Notes: a model not told the origin generated them from the letters alone. A stretch of DNA of 64,000 nucleotides from JBBDXI01 sp040902425 (GCA_040902425.1 JBBDXI010000045.1:62001-126000); one strand, 5' to 3'; shown: positions 39,878 through 47,768, numbered from the stretch's first letter. Made by a program: numbers and translations.

Positions 39878-41496
39878 TGCCCGCCTTGAACGCCCCCGCC
39901 GCGCCATCCCCTCCCTCCCGTTCCCGCGCTGCGCCCGCGCTCGCGCTCGCCCTCATCCCGCTGCTCGCCCTGGCCGTCAGCGCCTGGGTCGCCTGGTCCG
40001 TCCAGGCCCGCGCCGTCGCCGCCTACTACGACCCCGACTACCACTACCTGCTCAACTCTCTCATGCTCGCCGAGGGCCACGCCCCGCGCCACATCGACCA
40101 CCCCGGCACACCCCTCCAGGAACTGGGCGCGGCCGTGCTCCTCGCCCGCCACCACCTCGGCCTCGGCCCCGCCGGCGATGGGCCGCTGCGCGAGGGCATC
40201 CTCCGCGACCCCGAGTCGGCGCTCACCGCGATCAGCGTCTGCCTGCGCCTGCTCTTCGCCGGCGCTCTCTACCTGCTCGGTCTCCGCGCCAGGGAACTCA
40301 CGGGCGGCCTCGGGGCCGCGCTCGCGGCCCAGGGGGCGTCGCTCCTCTCCATGATCGGTCTGCTCTCCCTCTGGCGCGTCAGCCCCGAGCCGCTGGTGAT
40401 GACCCTCTCCCTGCTGACGGCCTGCATCACCCTGCGCCTCGCCCGCGGCCCGGGCGCGCCCGGACGCTTCGTCGCCCTCGCGGGCATCATCGCCGGCGTC
40501 GGGGTCGCCACGAAGGTCACGTTCATCCCGCTCCTGCTCGTGCCCCTGCGGGCCCTGGCCACGCGCGGACGGGTGGCCGCCTACGCCGCGGTCTCGGCGC
40601 TCGCGTTCGTCGTCGCCGTCGCCCCGATCCTCGGCCAGCACGAGCGCCTCCTCGGCTGGTTCGGGCGCCTCGCCGCCAACGACGGCGTCTACGGGCGCTC
40701 CGAGGGCCACGCGATCGTCAACCCCTCCCGCTACGCCGGCGACCTGTGGCGGATGATCCGCGAGGAGCCCGCCGCCATCATCGCGGCCGCGATCAGCGCA
40801 GCGCTCCTCGTGCACCTCGGGCGCTCCGGCCGCTGGCGATCGCTCCCCCCGCGCGAGCGGGCGATCGCCGGCACGCTCGGCCTCGTCGCCCTCGTCCAGG
40901 TCCTCCAGTACCTCCTCGTGGCGAAACATGCCGGCGACCGCTACCTGCTCCCCGCCCTCATGCTCCTGGGCCTCAACATCGCGCTCGGCCATGCCCTCCT
41001 CAGCGCCGCGTACCCCCCGGCCATCCGCCGCCGCGCCTCGGCCGCCGCTCTCGTCCTCATGCTCGGCTACGCCGCATGGCTCGGCATCCGTCTCGAGCGC
41101 CGCCTCGCGGACCAGCGCGAGCAATCCACCGCGCGCCTCGCCCTCCACGCCCTCTCCCTGAGGACCGCCCGCGCCGAGGGCGGCGTCCTCGCCTGCGCTT
41201 ACCCCTCATCGTCCCCCGTCTTCGCCCTGGTCTTCGCCGACTGGTGGACCGCCAACCGCTTCGGCCCCGACCTCCGCGAGATGTACCCCGGCCAGTGGAA
41301 CTACAACGTCTGGGGCAAGACCTACTCCGTCGGCGCCCGCCAACTGCCGAAACAGCGCGCGACCGACCAGGCGGCCCGCGGGACGCTCTTCTTCCAGGGC
41401 GTCCGCGATGTCCTCCCCGCGGAGTTCGACTACCAGGAGCTCGGCCGCGCCGGGGAGGAGGGCCTCTACCGCGCGGTGCCCCGCCCGGGGCCGTAG
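39877..41496 (+). CDS. GT-C type glycosyltransferase-like membrane protein
   Basis: A 539-residue protein (ATG 39877; TTG 39886 possible). About ten to eleven hydrophobic helices, the first at about 19-41. The first large loop holds YYDPDYHYLLNSLMLAEGHAPRHIDHPGTP, with the acidic residues expected of a GT-C catalytic loop. The C-terminal soluble part has WTANRFGPDLREMYPG. Likely transfers a polyprenyl-linked sugar outside the membrane; donor unknown. The ATG overlaps the stop of the pseudogene (TAATG). Confidence 0.7.
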   Translation: MPALNAPAAPSPPSRSRAAPALALALIPLLALAVSAWVAWSVQARAVAAYYDPDYHYLLNSLMLAEGHAPRHIDHPGTPLQELGAAVLLARHHLGLGPAGDGPLREGILRDPESALTAISVCLRLLFAGALYLLGLRARELTGGLGAALAAQGASLLSMIGLLSLWRVSPEPLVMTLSLLTACITLRLARGPGAPGRFVALAGIIAGVGVATKVTFIPLLLVPLRALATRGRVAAYAAVSALAFVVAVAPILGQHERLLGWFGRLAANDGVYGRSEGHAIVNPSRYAGDLWRMIREEPAAIIAAAISAALLVHLGRSGRWRSLPPRERAIAGTLGLVALVQVLQYLLVAKHAGDRYLLPALMLLGLNIALGHALLSAAYPPAIRRRASAAALVLMLGYAAWLGIRLERRLADQREQSTARLALHALSLRTARAEGGVLACAYPSSSPVFALVFADWWTANRFGPDLREMYPGQWNYNVWGKTYSVGARQLPKQRATDQAARGTLFFQGVRDVLPAEFDYQELGRAGEEGLYRAVPRPGP

Positions 41497-41584
41497 CACA
41501 CGCCGGGCGGCGCCGGGCGGGGGCACTGGTAGCGAATAGAAGCGGCCCCAGCTTGATCCGGCCGGACGGGGAGGGCGGAGCGGG

Positions 41585-41590
41585 TACGCT
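41585..41590 (+). promoter_or_regulatory. -10 box, leaderless geometry, 47-residue gene
   Basis: TACGCT, a six-base gap, ATG at 41597. Confidence 0.45.
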
Positions 41591-41596
41591 TCTCCC

Positions 41597-41740
41597 ATGA
41601 AGCAGAAGCCCGCGCGCAGGAAGCGCCCCGCGAAACCCCGGAATCCCGCCACCGTCGATGTCAACGTGGCCGCGAAGGCCGCTATCGACAGCATCGCGGC
41701 ACGCACCGAACGAAAAAGTTTGGGGAGGAAAAAGGCCTGA
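41597..41740 (+). CDS. Small basic protein, 47 residues
   Basis: MKQKPARRKRPAKPRNPATV then DVNVAAKAAIDSIAARTERK and a Lys-rich end. A basic N-terminus is followed by a short helix. It may be a DNA- or RNA-binding peptide; unknown. It is supported by leaderless promoter geometry and by the terminator-like hairpin 17 bases after its stop. Confidence 0.45.
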   Translation: MKQKPARRKRPAKPRNPATVDVNVAAKAAIDSIAARTERKSLGRKKA

Positions 41741-41757
41741 ATTCCGGGGATTTGCAA

Positions 41758-41796
41758 CCCCGTACATCGCTACCGCGATGGTACGGGGTCGCTTTT
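41758..41796 (+). terminator. Intrinsic terminator after the 47-residue gene
   Basis: CCCCGTAC-ATCGC-tacc-GCGAT-g-GTACGGGG, a 13-bp stem with one bulge, followed by TCGCTTTTC. Confidence 0.7.
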
Positions 41797-41891
41797 CAAA
41801 AAGTCCACCCCAATGGGATGGAAATTCCGGTTGGCAAACCAACCACCCCAGCCGAAGGAACAGTACAATGGTTCAGAGTCGCGGAGTTCTT

Positions 41892-42317
41892 ATGCCATCC
41901 CCCGTAGCCAACCTCGCCAAAAAGATGCAGAAAAGGGCCGAGATTCTGCACGTTCTGGAGCAGGTGGTCCAGGCGGACCCGACCCTGGCACGGATGATCC
42001 ACGCGGCCCTGACAGAGCATTTCGGCGGCAAGAGCGGCCCGACTGCGGACCCGGCCCCGGCTCGCAACGGAGTAATCGTCCGCGTCCGACGGCGGGAGCG
42101 GGAGCGCCCGGTCAAGGCCAGCGGGCGGGTCGAGCGTGTGGCAGAGGCCTTGAGGGCGAAGCCCTGGCTAAGCACCCCGGCGCTCCGAGAGGCGACCGGG
42201 CTCTCAAAGGTGCAGCTGGGGCAAGTGCTGAAGAAGTACGCGGCGCGGTTCGAGAGTCGCCCCGATCCAGAATTCAAGCGCCGCTTCCAGTGGCGCACCA
42301 AGGAAGCGTCCGCATGA
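41892..42317 (+). CDS. Small HTH-like protein
   Basis: 141 residues from ATG 41892 (GGAG six bases upstream; TACAAT at 41864-41869 as -10). An in-frame ATG at 41868 is the alternative. An N-terminal helical part (LAKKMQKRAEILHVLEQVV) is followed by a basic linker, and a C-terminal winged-helix-like segment VAEALRAKPWLSTPALREAT/GLSKVQLGQVLKKY. Could be a DNA-binding regulator of the element. No family recognised. Confidence 0.55.
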   Translation: MPSPVANLAKKMQKRAEILHVLEQVVQADPTLARMIHAALTEHFGGKSGPTADPAPARNGVIVRVRRRERERPVKASGRVERVAEALRAKPWLSTPALREATGLSKVQLGQVLKKYAARFESRPDPEFKRRFQWRTKEASA

Positions 42318-42333
42318 TCTGACTAGTTCTGGT

Positions 42334-42579
42334 GAACGCCCACCACGACGGACGAAGGGCGTTCCTACTGCGGCCGGGGTCTGGCCATTGAGTTGTGAGG
42401 ACTCCCAGACCCCGGCCCTACTTCGCGGAGGTGAGCCATGGCCGAGACCACGGCGTCCTCCGTCCCTTCGTGGCTACTCGACTGGTTGCGCTTAGTGCTT
42501 CGGTGCTCAGCGCAGATCAGCGAGTAGTCGGGACTGGCTGGGCGGGGTGTACCAGACCCCGTCCCAGCCTTTTTCTTTC
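42334..42579 (+). ncRNA. Candidate structured RNA with five stem-loops
   Basis: Consecutive helices: GAACGCCC/GGGCGTTC (42334-42364); a perfect 13-bp stem GGCCGGGGTCTGG/CCAGACCCCGGCC (42372-42417); CGGAGG/CCTCCG enclosing GCCaTGG/CCAcGGC (42426-42462); CTACTCG/CGAGTAG enclosing GCGCTTAGTGC-TTCG-GTGCTCAGCGC with a UUCG tetraloop (42474-42527); and a terminator (42536-42579). GGGGTCTGG (42376-42384) can pair with CCAGACCCC in the second stem or in the terminator (42552-42560), so alternative folds are possible. A 29-codon frame (42438-42527) with SD GGAGGTGA is embedded, but the SD lies in a stem. No known RNA family was recognised. Confidence 0.55.
42536..42579 (+). terminator. Intrinsic terminator
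   Basis: GGCTGGG-CGGGGT-gtaccag-ACCCCG-t-CCCAGCC followed by TTTTTCTTT, a textbook stem with U-tract. Confidence 0.9.
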
Positions 42580-42594
42580 GGCCACATGTTAGCA

Positions 42595-42795
42595 CTAGAG
42601 TCGGTCCGGTGGTAGCCCGTCCTCCACTCTCATTCGCACAGTTTCTAGCAAGACCACGCGGGCCCAGGCAGAAACGTCAAATCCGGCCTCGGCGGCAGCC
42701 GTGTTCACGGACCGCCGCTCGTTTTCCGTTAGGCAGACCCGGAGGATGTTCGTGCGTCGGTCGCGCTTCGGCTTCTTGGGGCGCCCAGTCTTCAT
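42595..42795 (-). CDS. Ribbon-helix-helix-like DNA-binding protein
   Basis: 66 residues from ATG 42795. A basic start (KTGRPKKPKRDRR), then the beta strand NILRVCLTENERRSVNTAAAEAGFDVSAWARVVLLE, as in RHH/MetJ-Arc-type or mobilisation (plasmid NikA/MobC-like) proteins. It is divergent from the transposase gene with back-to-back promoters, so it may repress both. A promoter with TATATT and a six-base gap supports the start. Confidence 0.65.
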   Translation of the reverse strand: MKTGRPKKPKRDRRTNILRVCLTENERRSVNTAAAEAGFDVSAWARVVLLETVRMRVEDGLPPDRL

Positions 42796-42801
42796 GGCAG
42801 A

Positions 42802-42830
42802 AATATAGCCATAAAAACCCCATCGTCAAA
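42802..42830 (-). promoter_or_regulatory. Promoter of the ribbon-helix-helix gene
   Basis: Minus strand TTTGAC (42825-42830), 17 bases, TATATT (42802-42807), six-base gap, ATG at 42795: leaderless geometry. Confidence 0.65.
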
Positions 42831-42834
42831 TCAC

Positions 42835-42863
42835 TTGACACAGACTCTTTCATTGGCCATAAT
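42835..42863 (+). promoter_or_regulatory. Promoter of the transposase gene
   Basis: TTGACA (42835-42840), 17 bases, CATAAT (42858-42863), six-base gap, ATG at 42870. Its -35 lies five bases from the -35 of the divergent promoter. Confidence 0.7.
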
Positions 42864-42869
42864 AAGTCC

Positions 42870-43766
42870 ATGCAACGCCTTACCTGTCCGCAGCGCGTTT
42901 CAGTTGTCCGGGCCCTCTGTGAGGGCTGCTCGATCGCGTCCACCGTGCGCATGACCGGGATAGCCAAGACGACGGTTCTCCGGTTGCTGGTCGCGCTCGG
43001 CAGTGTGTGCGCGGCGCATGAGGACGCGGCGCTTCGCGGGCTCTACTGCCCGGAAATCGAGGCCGACGAAATCCACGGGTTCAATCACTGCAAGGCGCGC
43101 ACGCTCCCCCGCGCCAAGGCCGCTCCCGAGAGCGCGGGCGATGTGTGGACCTGGTACGCGGTCTGTCGGCGCACAAAGGCGATTCTCTCGTGGACGATGG
43201 GCGACCGCGATGCCGCACACGCCGCGGCCCTCATGGACGATCTGGCGTCGCGCGTCTACGGGCGGGTCGATTTGACGACGGACGCGCTAGGGGCGTACCG
43301 GGAGGCGGTGTTCAATGCCTTTGAGTCGCGGGTGGACTACACCGCCGTTCACAAATCCTACCAGACCATCGAAACCGCACCGGGACGGCACGAGACGATC
43401 TGCACGGGCTGTACGAAAAAGTCCGTGTTCGGCTCGCCGCGTGTCGAGCGGGCCGGGACATCCCGAGTCGAGCGGGCCAACCTCACGCTCCGCATGACCC
43501 AGCGGCGCTGGACCCGCAAGACCAACGCCCACTCCAAAAAGTTCGACAACATGATGTGCGCCTTCGCCCTTCACGCGGCGTTCTACAACTGGTGCCGCCC
43601 GCACATGACCCTTGACGGCCGGACCCCGGCGATGGCACTCAAGGTGGCGGACCGGGTCTGGACGGCGGACGATCTGGTGGGGCTGCTAGAGGCGGCCGAG
43701 CGGGCGGCGGTAGAGGCGGGCCGGTACAAGCGTGGACCGTACGGGTCCCGTGACCGCTCGGCATAA
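42870..43766 (+). CDS. IS1-like DDE transposase
   Basis: 298 residues from ATG 42870; longer readings upstream are not transposase sequence. N-terminal HTH VSVVRALCEGCSIASTVRMT/GIAKTTVLRLL, catalytic-domain blocks EADEIHGF, DVWTWYAVCRRTKAILSW, DLTTDALGAYREAV and SRVERANLTLRMTQRRWTRKTNAHSKK supplying the D-D-E residues. It is a single continuous frame, unlike classical IS1, as in the broad group annotated IS1-family with HTH. No obvious inverted repeats immediately abut the gene. GC is lower than in core genes. Confidence 0.85.
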   Translation: MQRLTCPQRVSVVRALCEGCSIASTVRMTGIAKTTVLRLLVALGSVCAAHEDAALRGLYCPEIEADEIHGFNHCKARTLPRAKAAPESAGDVWTWYAVCRRTKAILSWTMGDRDAAHAAALMDDLASRVYGRVDLTTDALGAYREAVFNAFESRVDYTAVHKSYQTIETAPGRHETICTGCTKKSVFGSPRVERAGTSRVERANLTLRMTQRRWTRKTNAHSKKFDNMMCAFALHAAFYNWCRPHMTLDGRTPAMALKVADRVWTADDLVGLLEAAERAAVEAGRYKRGPYGSRDRSA

Positions 43767-43904
43767 ACAGACCATCCGGCCACCCGTCCACCCCGAATTC
43801 TGGCCTCAGACCCCCCGATAAGGCCGATTTCAGTCTTGTGGCCGCTGGCTTCGTGGTACGATCGCGCCTAGAAGACCCCCCCCTCTTTGGAGGGATGGAC
43901 AAAA

Positions 43905-44246
43905 ATGACCATGCCGGACACCATTAGGCTGAACGTTCTGCTGTACCGCGAACACGACTGCTGGGTCGCTCGCTGTGTTGAGCTGGACCTGGTGACTTCG
44001 GGTCCCGACCTGTGGGAGGTCGCTGGCGACATTCAAGAAGTCGTCAAGGGCCAAATGCTGTACGCCTGCGCCAAGGACCCCGAGTTGACGGACCTGTTCC
44101 GGCCAGTCTCTGAGGAACTTCGGCGCAAGGTGATGACGGGCCGCGAGAAGGGCGAGATGCTTGTTGAGATGGACGGGCATCTGCTGCCAGCGGCGTGCCA
44201 GCACAAGAGCGTCAAGATTCACTACGTCATGGCCGAAGCGGCCTGA
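43905..44246 (+). CDS. HicB-like protein
   Basis: 113 residues from ATG 43905 (GGAGGG upstream; TACGAT at 43857-43862 as possible -10). IRLNVLLYREHDCWVARCVELDLVTSGPDLWEVAGDI matches the HicB antitoxin fold (FxVxxxxEDdGxxVAxCxELxxxxxGxTxEEA). Lacks an obvious C-terminal DNA-binding domain. Could be an antitoxin paired with the following small gene, or an orphan. Confidence 0.6.
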   Translation: MTMPDTIRLNVLLYREHDCWVARCVELDLVTSGPDLWEVAGDIQEVVKGQMLYACAKDPELTDLFRPVSEELRRKVMTGREKGEMLVEMDGHLLPAACQHKSVKIHYVMAEAA

Positions 44247-44276
44247 ACTCCGCTTGGTCGCCTAGGGCTTCGTGCG

Positions 44277-44504
44277 ATGACCTACGCCGAGATGCGCAAC
44301 AGGCTCGGCGACCACGGCATCCATGAGGACATGGAATGGGACGCGCCGGCGGGTACGCGGACTTTTCGCAAGGTCATGATGGGACTCGGAACGCCCGGCT
44401 ACTACACGCTGCGCTACCGGGGGGACACGGCCACGGTGTATCCGCCGACACTCGCCCACATCGCGGCCACGTTCCACCTCCCGCCTGAGGCGCTCGCGGA
44501 ATAG
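44277..44504 (+). CDS. Small protein downstream of HicB-like gene
   Basis: 75 residues: MTYAEMRNRLGDHGIHEDM, then FRKVMMGLGTPGYYTLRYRGDTATVYPPT and an HTH-like end AHIAATFHLPPEALAE. By position it could be the partner of the HicB-like protein, but HicA signatures (GSHHxF/Y) are not there. TAGGGC ends eight bases before the ATG. Confidence 0.5.
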   Translation: MTYAEMRNRLGDHGIHEDMEWDAPAGTRTFRKVMMGLGTPGYYTLRYRGDTATVYPPTLAHIAATFHLPPEALAE

Positions 44505-44598
44505 GCCCGGCGGCACAGAATCTGCGGATTCAATCGCTACCAGTACCCGGGCGGGCGCACGCGGACGGGGGCGGGCCCCCGGCTACCATCGGCTCCCC

Positions 44599-45651
44599 AT
44601 GCCCGCCCCGCGATCACCCGCCCCGCCCGCCGCGTTCGCGGGGATCGCCACCGTGGTCCTCACGCTCCTGGGCTGGTCCTCCATCCCGCTGTTCCTCCGG
44701 TTCTTCACCGGCTACATCGACGGATGGACCGCCAACGGCTGGCGCTACGCCTTCGCCGCCGCCATCTGGGCCCCGGCCATCGTGCTGGCCCTCCGCCGCG
44801 GCACGCTCCCCCCGTGGCTCTGGAGCGCGGCCCTGGTTCCCAGCCTCTTCAACGCCCTCGGCCAGGCGGCCTTCGCCATCGCCCCCTACCACGTCGGGCC
44901 CGGCCTCATGACCTTCTCGCTCCGCGTCCAGATCGTCTTCGTCACCGCCGGCGCGGCCCTGCTCTTCGCCTCCGAGCGGCGCATCGTCCGGCGCCCCGGC
45001 TTCCTCGCCGGCGTGGCCGTGGTCATCCTGGGGACCTCGGGCACCATCCTCCTCAAGGATGAGGGCCTGCGCACCGGCGCCCCCGCCGGCGGCCACGAGA
45101 CGCTCGGCATCGCCCTCTCCATCGGCTCCGGCCTCCTCTACGCCTGCTACGCCCTCTCCGTCCGCCACTACCTGCGCGGCGTCAACCCCATCACGGCCTT
45201 CGCCGTGATCTCGCAGTACACCGCCATCGCCCTGCTCCCGCCCATGGTCATCTTCGGACGCAGCGCCGGGATGGAGGTGCTCTCCCTCCCCGCCGACATC
45301 CTCCTCTACCTCGCCCTCTCCTCCATCATCGGCATCGGCCTCGGCCACACCCTCTACTACGTCAGCATCGAGCGCCTCGGCGTCGCCGTCTCCGCCGGGG
45401 TCATCCAGCTCCAGCCCATCATCGTGGCGGCCGCCTCCACGTTCCTCTTCAACGAGCGGATGAACGGCTGGCAGTGGCTCAGCGGCGCCGCGGCCATCGC
45501 CGGGGCCGCGGTCATCCTCTGGACCCAGCACCGCGCCTCGCGCCGCCCGCCGGCGACCCCCGCCGAGGACCTCGAAGCCTTCAAGACCCTGCCCGTAGAC
45601 GCCGCCGTCGCCTCCGCCGTGGCCGAGAAGGAAACCCACAAAGCCCGGTGA
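44599..45651 (+). CDS. EamA/DMT-family transporter
   Basis: 350 residues with ten predicted helices in two EamA repeats. It begins VVLTLLGWSSIPLFLRFFTGYIDG, second half from ALSIGSGLLYACYALSVRHYL and GHTLYYVSIERLGVAVSAGV (the conserved EamA end: LQPIIVAAASTFLFNE). Drug/metabolite-type exporter of unknown substrate. TACCAT (44584-44589) ends nine bases before the ATG. It has a cytoplasmic acidic C-terminal tail. Confidence 0.9.
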   Translation: MPAPRSPAPPAAFAGIATVVLTLLGWSSIPLFLRFFTGYIDGWTANGWRYAFAAAIWAPAIVLALRRGTLPPWLWSAALVPSLFNALGQAAFAIAPYHVGPGLMTFSLRVQIVFVTAGAALLFASERRIVRRPGFLAGVAVVILGTSGTILLKDEGLRTGAPAGGHETLGIALSIGSGLLYACYALSVRHYLRGVNPITAFAVISQYTAIALLPPMVIFGRSAGMEVLSLPADILLYLALSSIIGIGLGHTLYYVSIERLGVAVSAGVIQLQPIIVAAASTFLFNERMNGWQWLSGAAAIAGAAVILWTQHRASRRPPATPAEDLEAFKTLPVDAAVASAVAEKETHKAR

Positions 45652-45719
45652 AGAACCACCTCAACGTCGGCGCCCGAAGAACGACAGTGGCTATCACCCG
45701 GACATGACTGGAGGATGTC

Positions 45720-45932
45720 ATGAGAGCGATCGGGGCCATCCTTGTGATTTCGGGTCTCGCGTGTGCGGTACTCTTCCGACTTCTGATCGAGAGTCCGGCG
45801 GTCACTCCGCGTGCTGACGGCCGCACCGGGGAAATGTATGGGCTCGTCGTGTTTGTTTGCCCTTTCGTGTACCTGGTCTGCCTGGGTGTCCTCGGCGCCG
45901 GCGTCGCCGTGATGTTGATCAGAACAAAGTGA
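45720..45932 (+). CDS. Small two-helix membrane protein
   Basis: 70 residues from ATG 45720 with GGAGGA upstream. Helices at about 4-22 (IGAILVISGLACAVLFRLL) and 40-67 separated by a short charged loop. It follows the EamA gene by 68 bases. Lower GC than neighbours; function unknown. Confidence 0.6.
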   Translation: MRAIGAILVISGLACAVLFRLLIESPAVTPRADGRTGEMYGLVVFVCPFVYLVCLGVLGAGVAVMLIRTK

Positions 45933-45974
45933 CGATCGAGCGCGGCGCTCCATTTTCGTAGGTGATGCTGACGC

Positions 45975-47762
45975 TCACCCCTTCGGCGTGCCCGTCTCCG
46001 TCGGGTCGTACCGCGAGATGGGCAGGAAGTCCTTCACCCGCCCCTCCGCCCACGCCCTGAACCGCGGCCAGAAGCTCTCGCGGATGATGATCTTCACGCA
46101 CGCCGCCAGCGGCACCGCCAGCAGCATGCCGTAGAACCCCAGCAGGATGCCCCCGGCCATCACGGCGAACAGGATCGTCGGCGTGTCCATGTCGGTGGCC
46201 TTGCCCTGGATCACCGGCGTCAGGATGTAGTCGTCCACGGCCTGCAGGATGAAGTAGATGCCGGCGGGGGCCGCGAGGATCCACCACCACGTCTGCTGGA
46301 AGTCTGCCCCGCTCGGCTCCATCCACATGAGCACCCAGCACAGCGGCAGGCTGAGCAGGCCCGCGTAGGGGATGATCGCCAGCACGCCGACGATCGGCCC
46401 GACGATCAGCGGCGCCGGCACGCCGATCACCCAGTACCCGGCCGTGAACAGCACGACCAGGATCAGCATGATCGTCAGCCGCCCGCGGATGAAGCCCGAG
46501 ATCACCGCGTCCATCTGCCGCAGCATGCTCAGCGTGCGGTCGCGCTTCCACTTGGGGATCAACTCGGCCAGGGCCACCGTCACCCGCGCCCATTGGATCG
46601 AGAAGAAGAAGAAGAAAAACAGCACCAGAAAGAGCGCGAAAAAGAACCAGAACGAGGCGCCGATCAACCTCATCACGAATCGCACCACATCCCCGCCGCC
46701 GCCGAGCACCTGCTTCCCGAACATCTCTCCCAGGCTGGCGCCACTCCGCTTGACCAGGTCGTCCACCCAGATCACCGCTTGTGCCGCGAACTTCCGGCCC
46801 GGCTCCGGCTCGCTCTCCGCCGCAGCGGCCTGGGCCCTCTCCTCCTCGGACTCCTGGTCCGCCGCTAGCACGTTGCCTGTCGGCGCTGGGAGCGGCGCGG
46901 GAGGCGGGGGTGCTTGGCCCGCATCCGGCGGAGTTGCGGGCGGCGGGGGACCCGAGGGGGCACTCTGCCCGGCCTCGCCGGCTCCCTGTTGACCTGTCAC
47001 CCCGGTCGGGCCCGTCGGGCCCGTGGCGCCGGTAGGGCTTTCGATCCCCGTGGCCCCCGCGCCTCCGGTCGCACCCGTCGCCCCGGCGGCCCCGGTCGGT
47101 CCCGAAGGGGCCGTAGGCTCATCCGGCGATTGCGCCACGACGATGAAGTCCCGGACCCACGCCCAGGGCTTCCCCGCCTGATCCGTGACTCGCTTCGCCA
47201 GCGCCGCATCCCGCGGGTTCTCCACCGACAGTCGCAACAGGGCGATCTTGTCTTTGATACTCCCCCCGTACTCCATCCCCTGCCCGATCGCGAACGCCCC
47301 GCCCACGCCGATCGGCACGAAGATCGCCAGCAGCACGAGCAGGATGACCGCCACAGCGGCCCCGGGCCGGCTCACGTGGCCGCGGGCCGTCACCTTCTCG
47401 ATAACGGGCTCGACCAGGTACGCCAGCCCCAGTGCCAGCAGCATCGGGATCGTGATGGGGCGAAGGACATAGCCCAGCCAGAACACCCCGAACACCAGCA
47501 GCAGCACCAGGATGTCCCGCACCGGCTGGATCTGCAGCAGGTGCAGCCGCTGAAGGTCCCTGGGCTCATCCCCCGTGGCCGTCAGGGCCTTCAGCTCATC
47601 CACCTGGGCCAGCAGCCTGGAGTTCTTCTGCCGCAGCTCCTCCGTCTCGGCCTTCAGCCGGGCCGCCTCCTCGAGCACCGCCTCCTCGGGCGAGAGGGGC
47701 TCGACGGGCGTGCCCTCGCCGTTCTCCGTGTCGGTGGGGTCAGCCGGGCGCGGGTCGGGCAT
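45975..47762 (-). CDS. AI-2E family transporter with collagen-like insert
   Basis: 595 residues from ATG 47762. N-terminal coiled coil (28-62), then helices of the AI-2E/PerM family (first at about 82-120). The C-terminal half is typical: FWFFFALFLVLFFFFF, GFIRGRLTIMLILVVLFTAGYWVIG, PYAGLLSLPLCWVLMW, ILTPVIQGKATDMDT. Between helices, residues 221-262 are Gly-x-Thr/Ala triplets (GPTGAAGATGATGGAG, GATGPTGPTGVTG), followed by a Pro-rich stretch to about 297, both extra to the family. Function: export or ion-coupled transport, substrate unknown. TAAGAT ends six bases before the ATG. Confidence 0.88.
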   Translation of the reverse strand: MPDPRPADPTDTENGEGTPVEPLSPEEAVLEEAARLKAETEELRQKNSRLLAQVDELKALTATGDEPRDLQRLHLLQIQPVRDILVLLLVFGVFWLGYVLRPITIPMLLALGLAYLVEPVIEKVTARGHVSRPGAAVAVILLVLLAIFVPIGVGGAFAIGQGMEYGGSIKDKIALLRLSVENPRDAALAKRVTDQAGKPWAWVRDFIVVAQSPDEPTAPSGPTGAAGATGATGGAGATGIESPTGATGPTGPTGVTGQQGAGEAGQSAPSGPPPPATPPDAGQAPPPPAPLPAPTGNVLAADQESEEERAQAAAAESEPEPGRKFAAQAVIWVDDLVKRSGASLGEMFGKQVLGGGGDVVRFVMRLIGASFWFFFALFLVLFFFFFFSIQWARVTVALAELIPKWKRDRTLSMLRQMDAVISGFIRGRLTIMLILVVLFTAGYWVIGVPAPLIVGPIVGVLAIIPYAGLLSLPLCWVLMWMEPSGADFQQTWWWILAAPAGIYFILQAVDDYILTPVIQGKATDMDTPTILFAVMAGGILLGFYGMLLAVPLAACVKIIIRESFWPRFRAWAEGRVKDFLPISRYDPTETGTPKG

Positions 47763-47768
47763 CGCTTC

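Larger units (their letters stand above)
41525..44544. mobile_element. Candidate mobile element bounded by 11-bp inverted repeats
   Basis: ACTGGTAGCGA at 41525-41535 is perfectly inverted as TCGCTACCAGT at 44534-44544. The 3.0-kb interval contains an IS1-like transposase, a ribbon-helix-helix gene, HTH and HicB-like genes, small genes and several strong hairpins, with lower GC than the flanks. Nearby CCGGGCGGG occurs outside both ends, but such runs are common here. The motif TGGTAGCGAAT also occurs at 4561, so the ends are uncertain. Confidence 0.35.

Noticed and set aside
42438..42527. 29-codon gene with a good Shine-Dalgarno
   Set aside because: Not listed as a CDS because the SD sits in a predicted stem and the codons coincide with paired arms (CGAGTAG includes the stop). 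Kept as an alternative reading within the RNA candidate.
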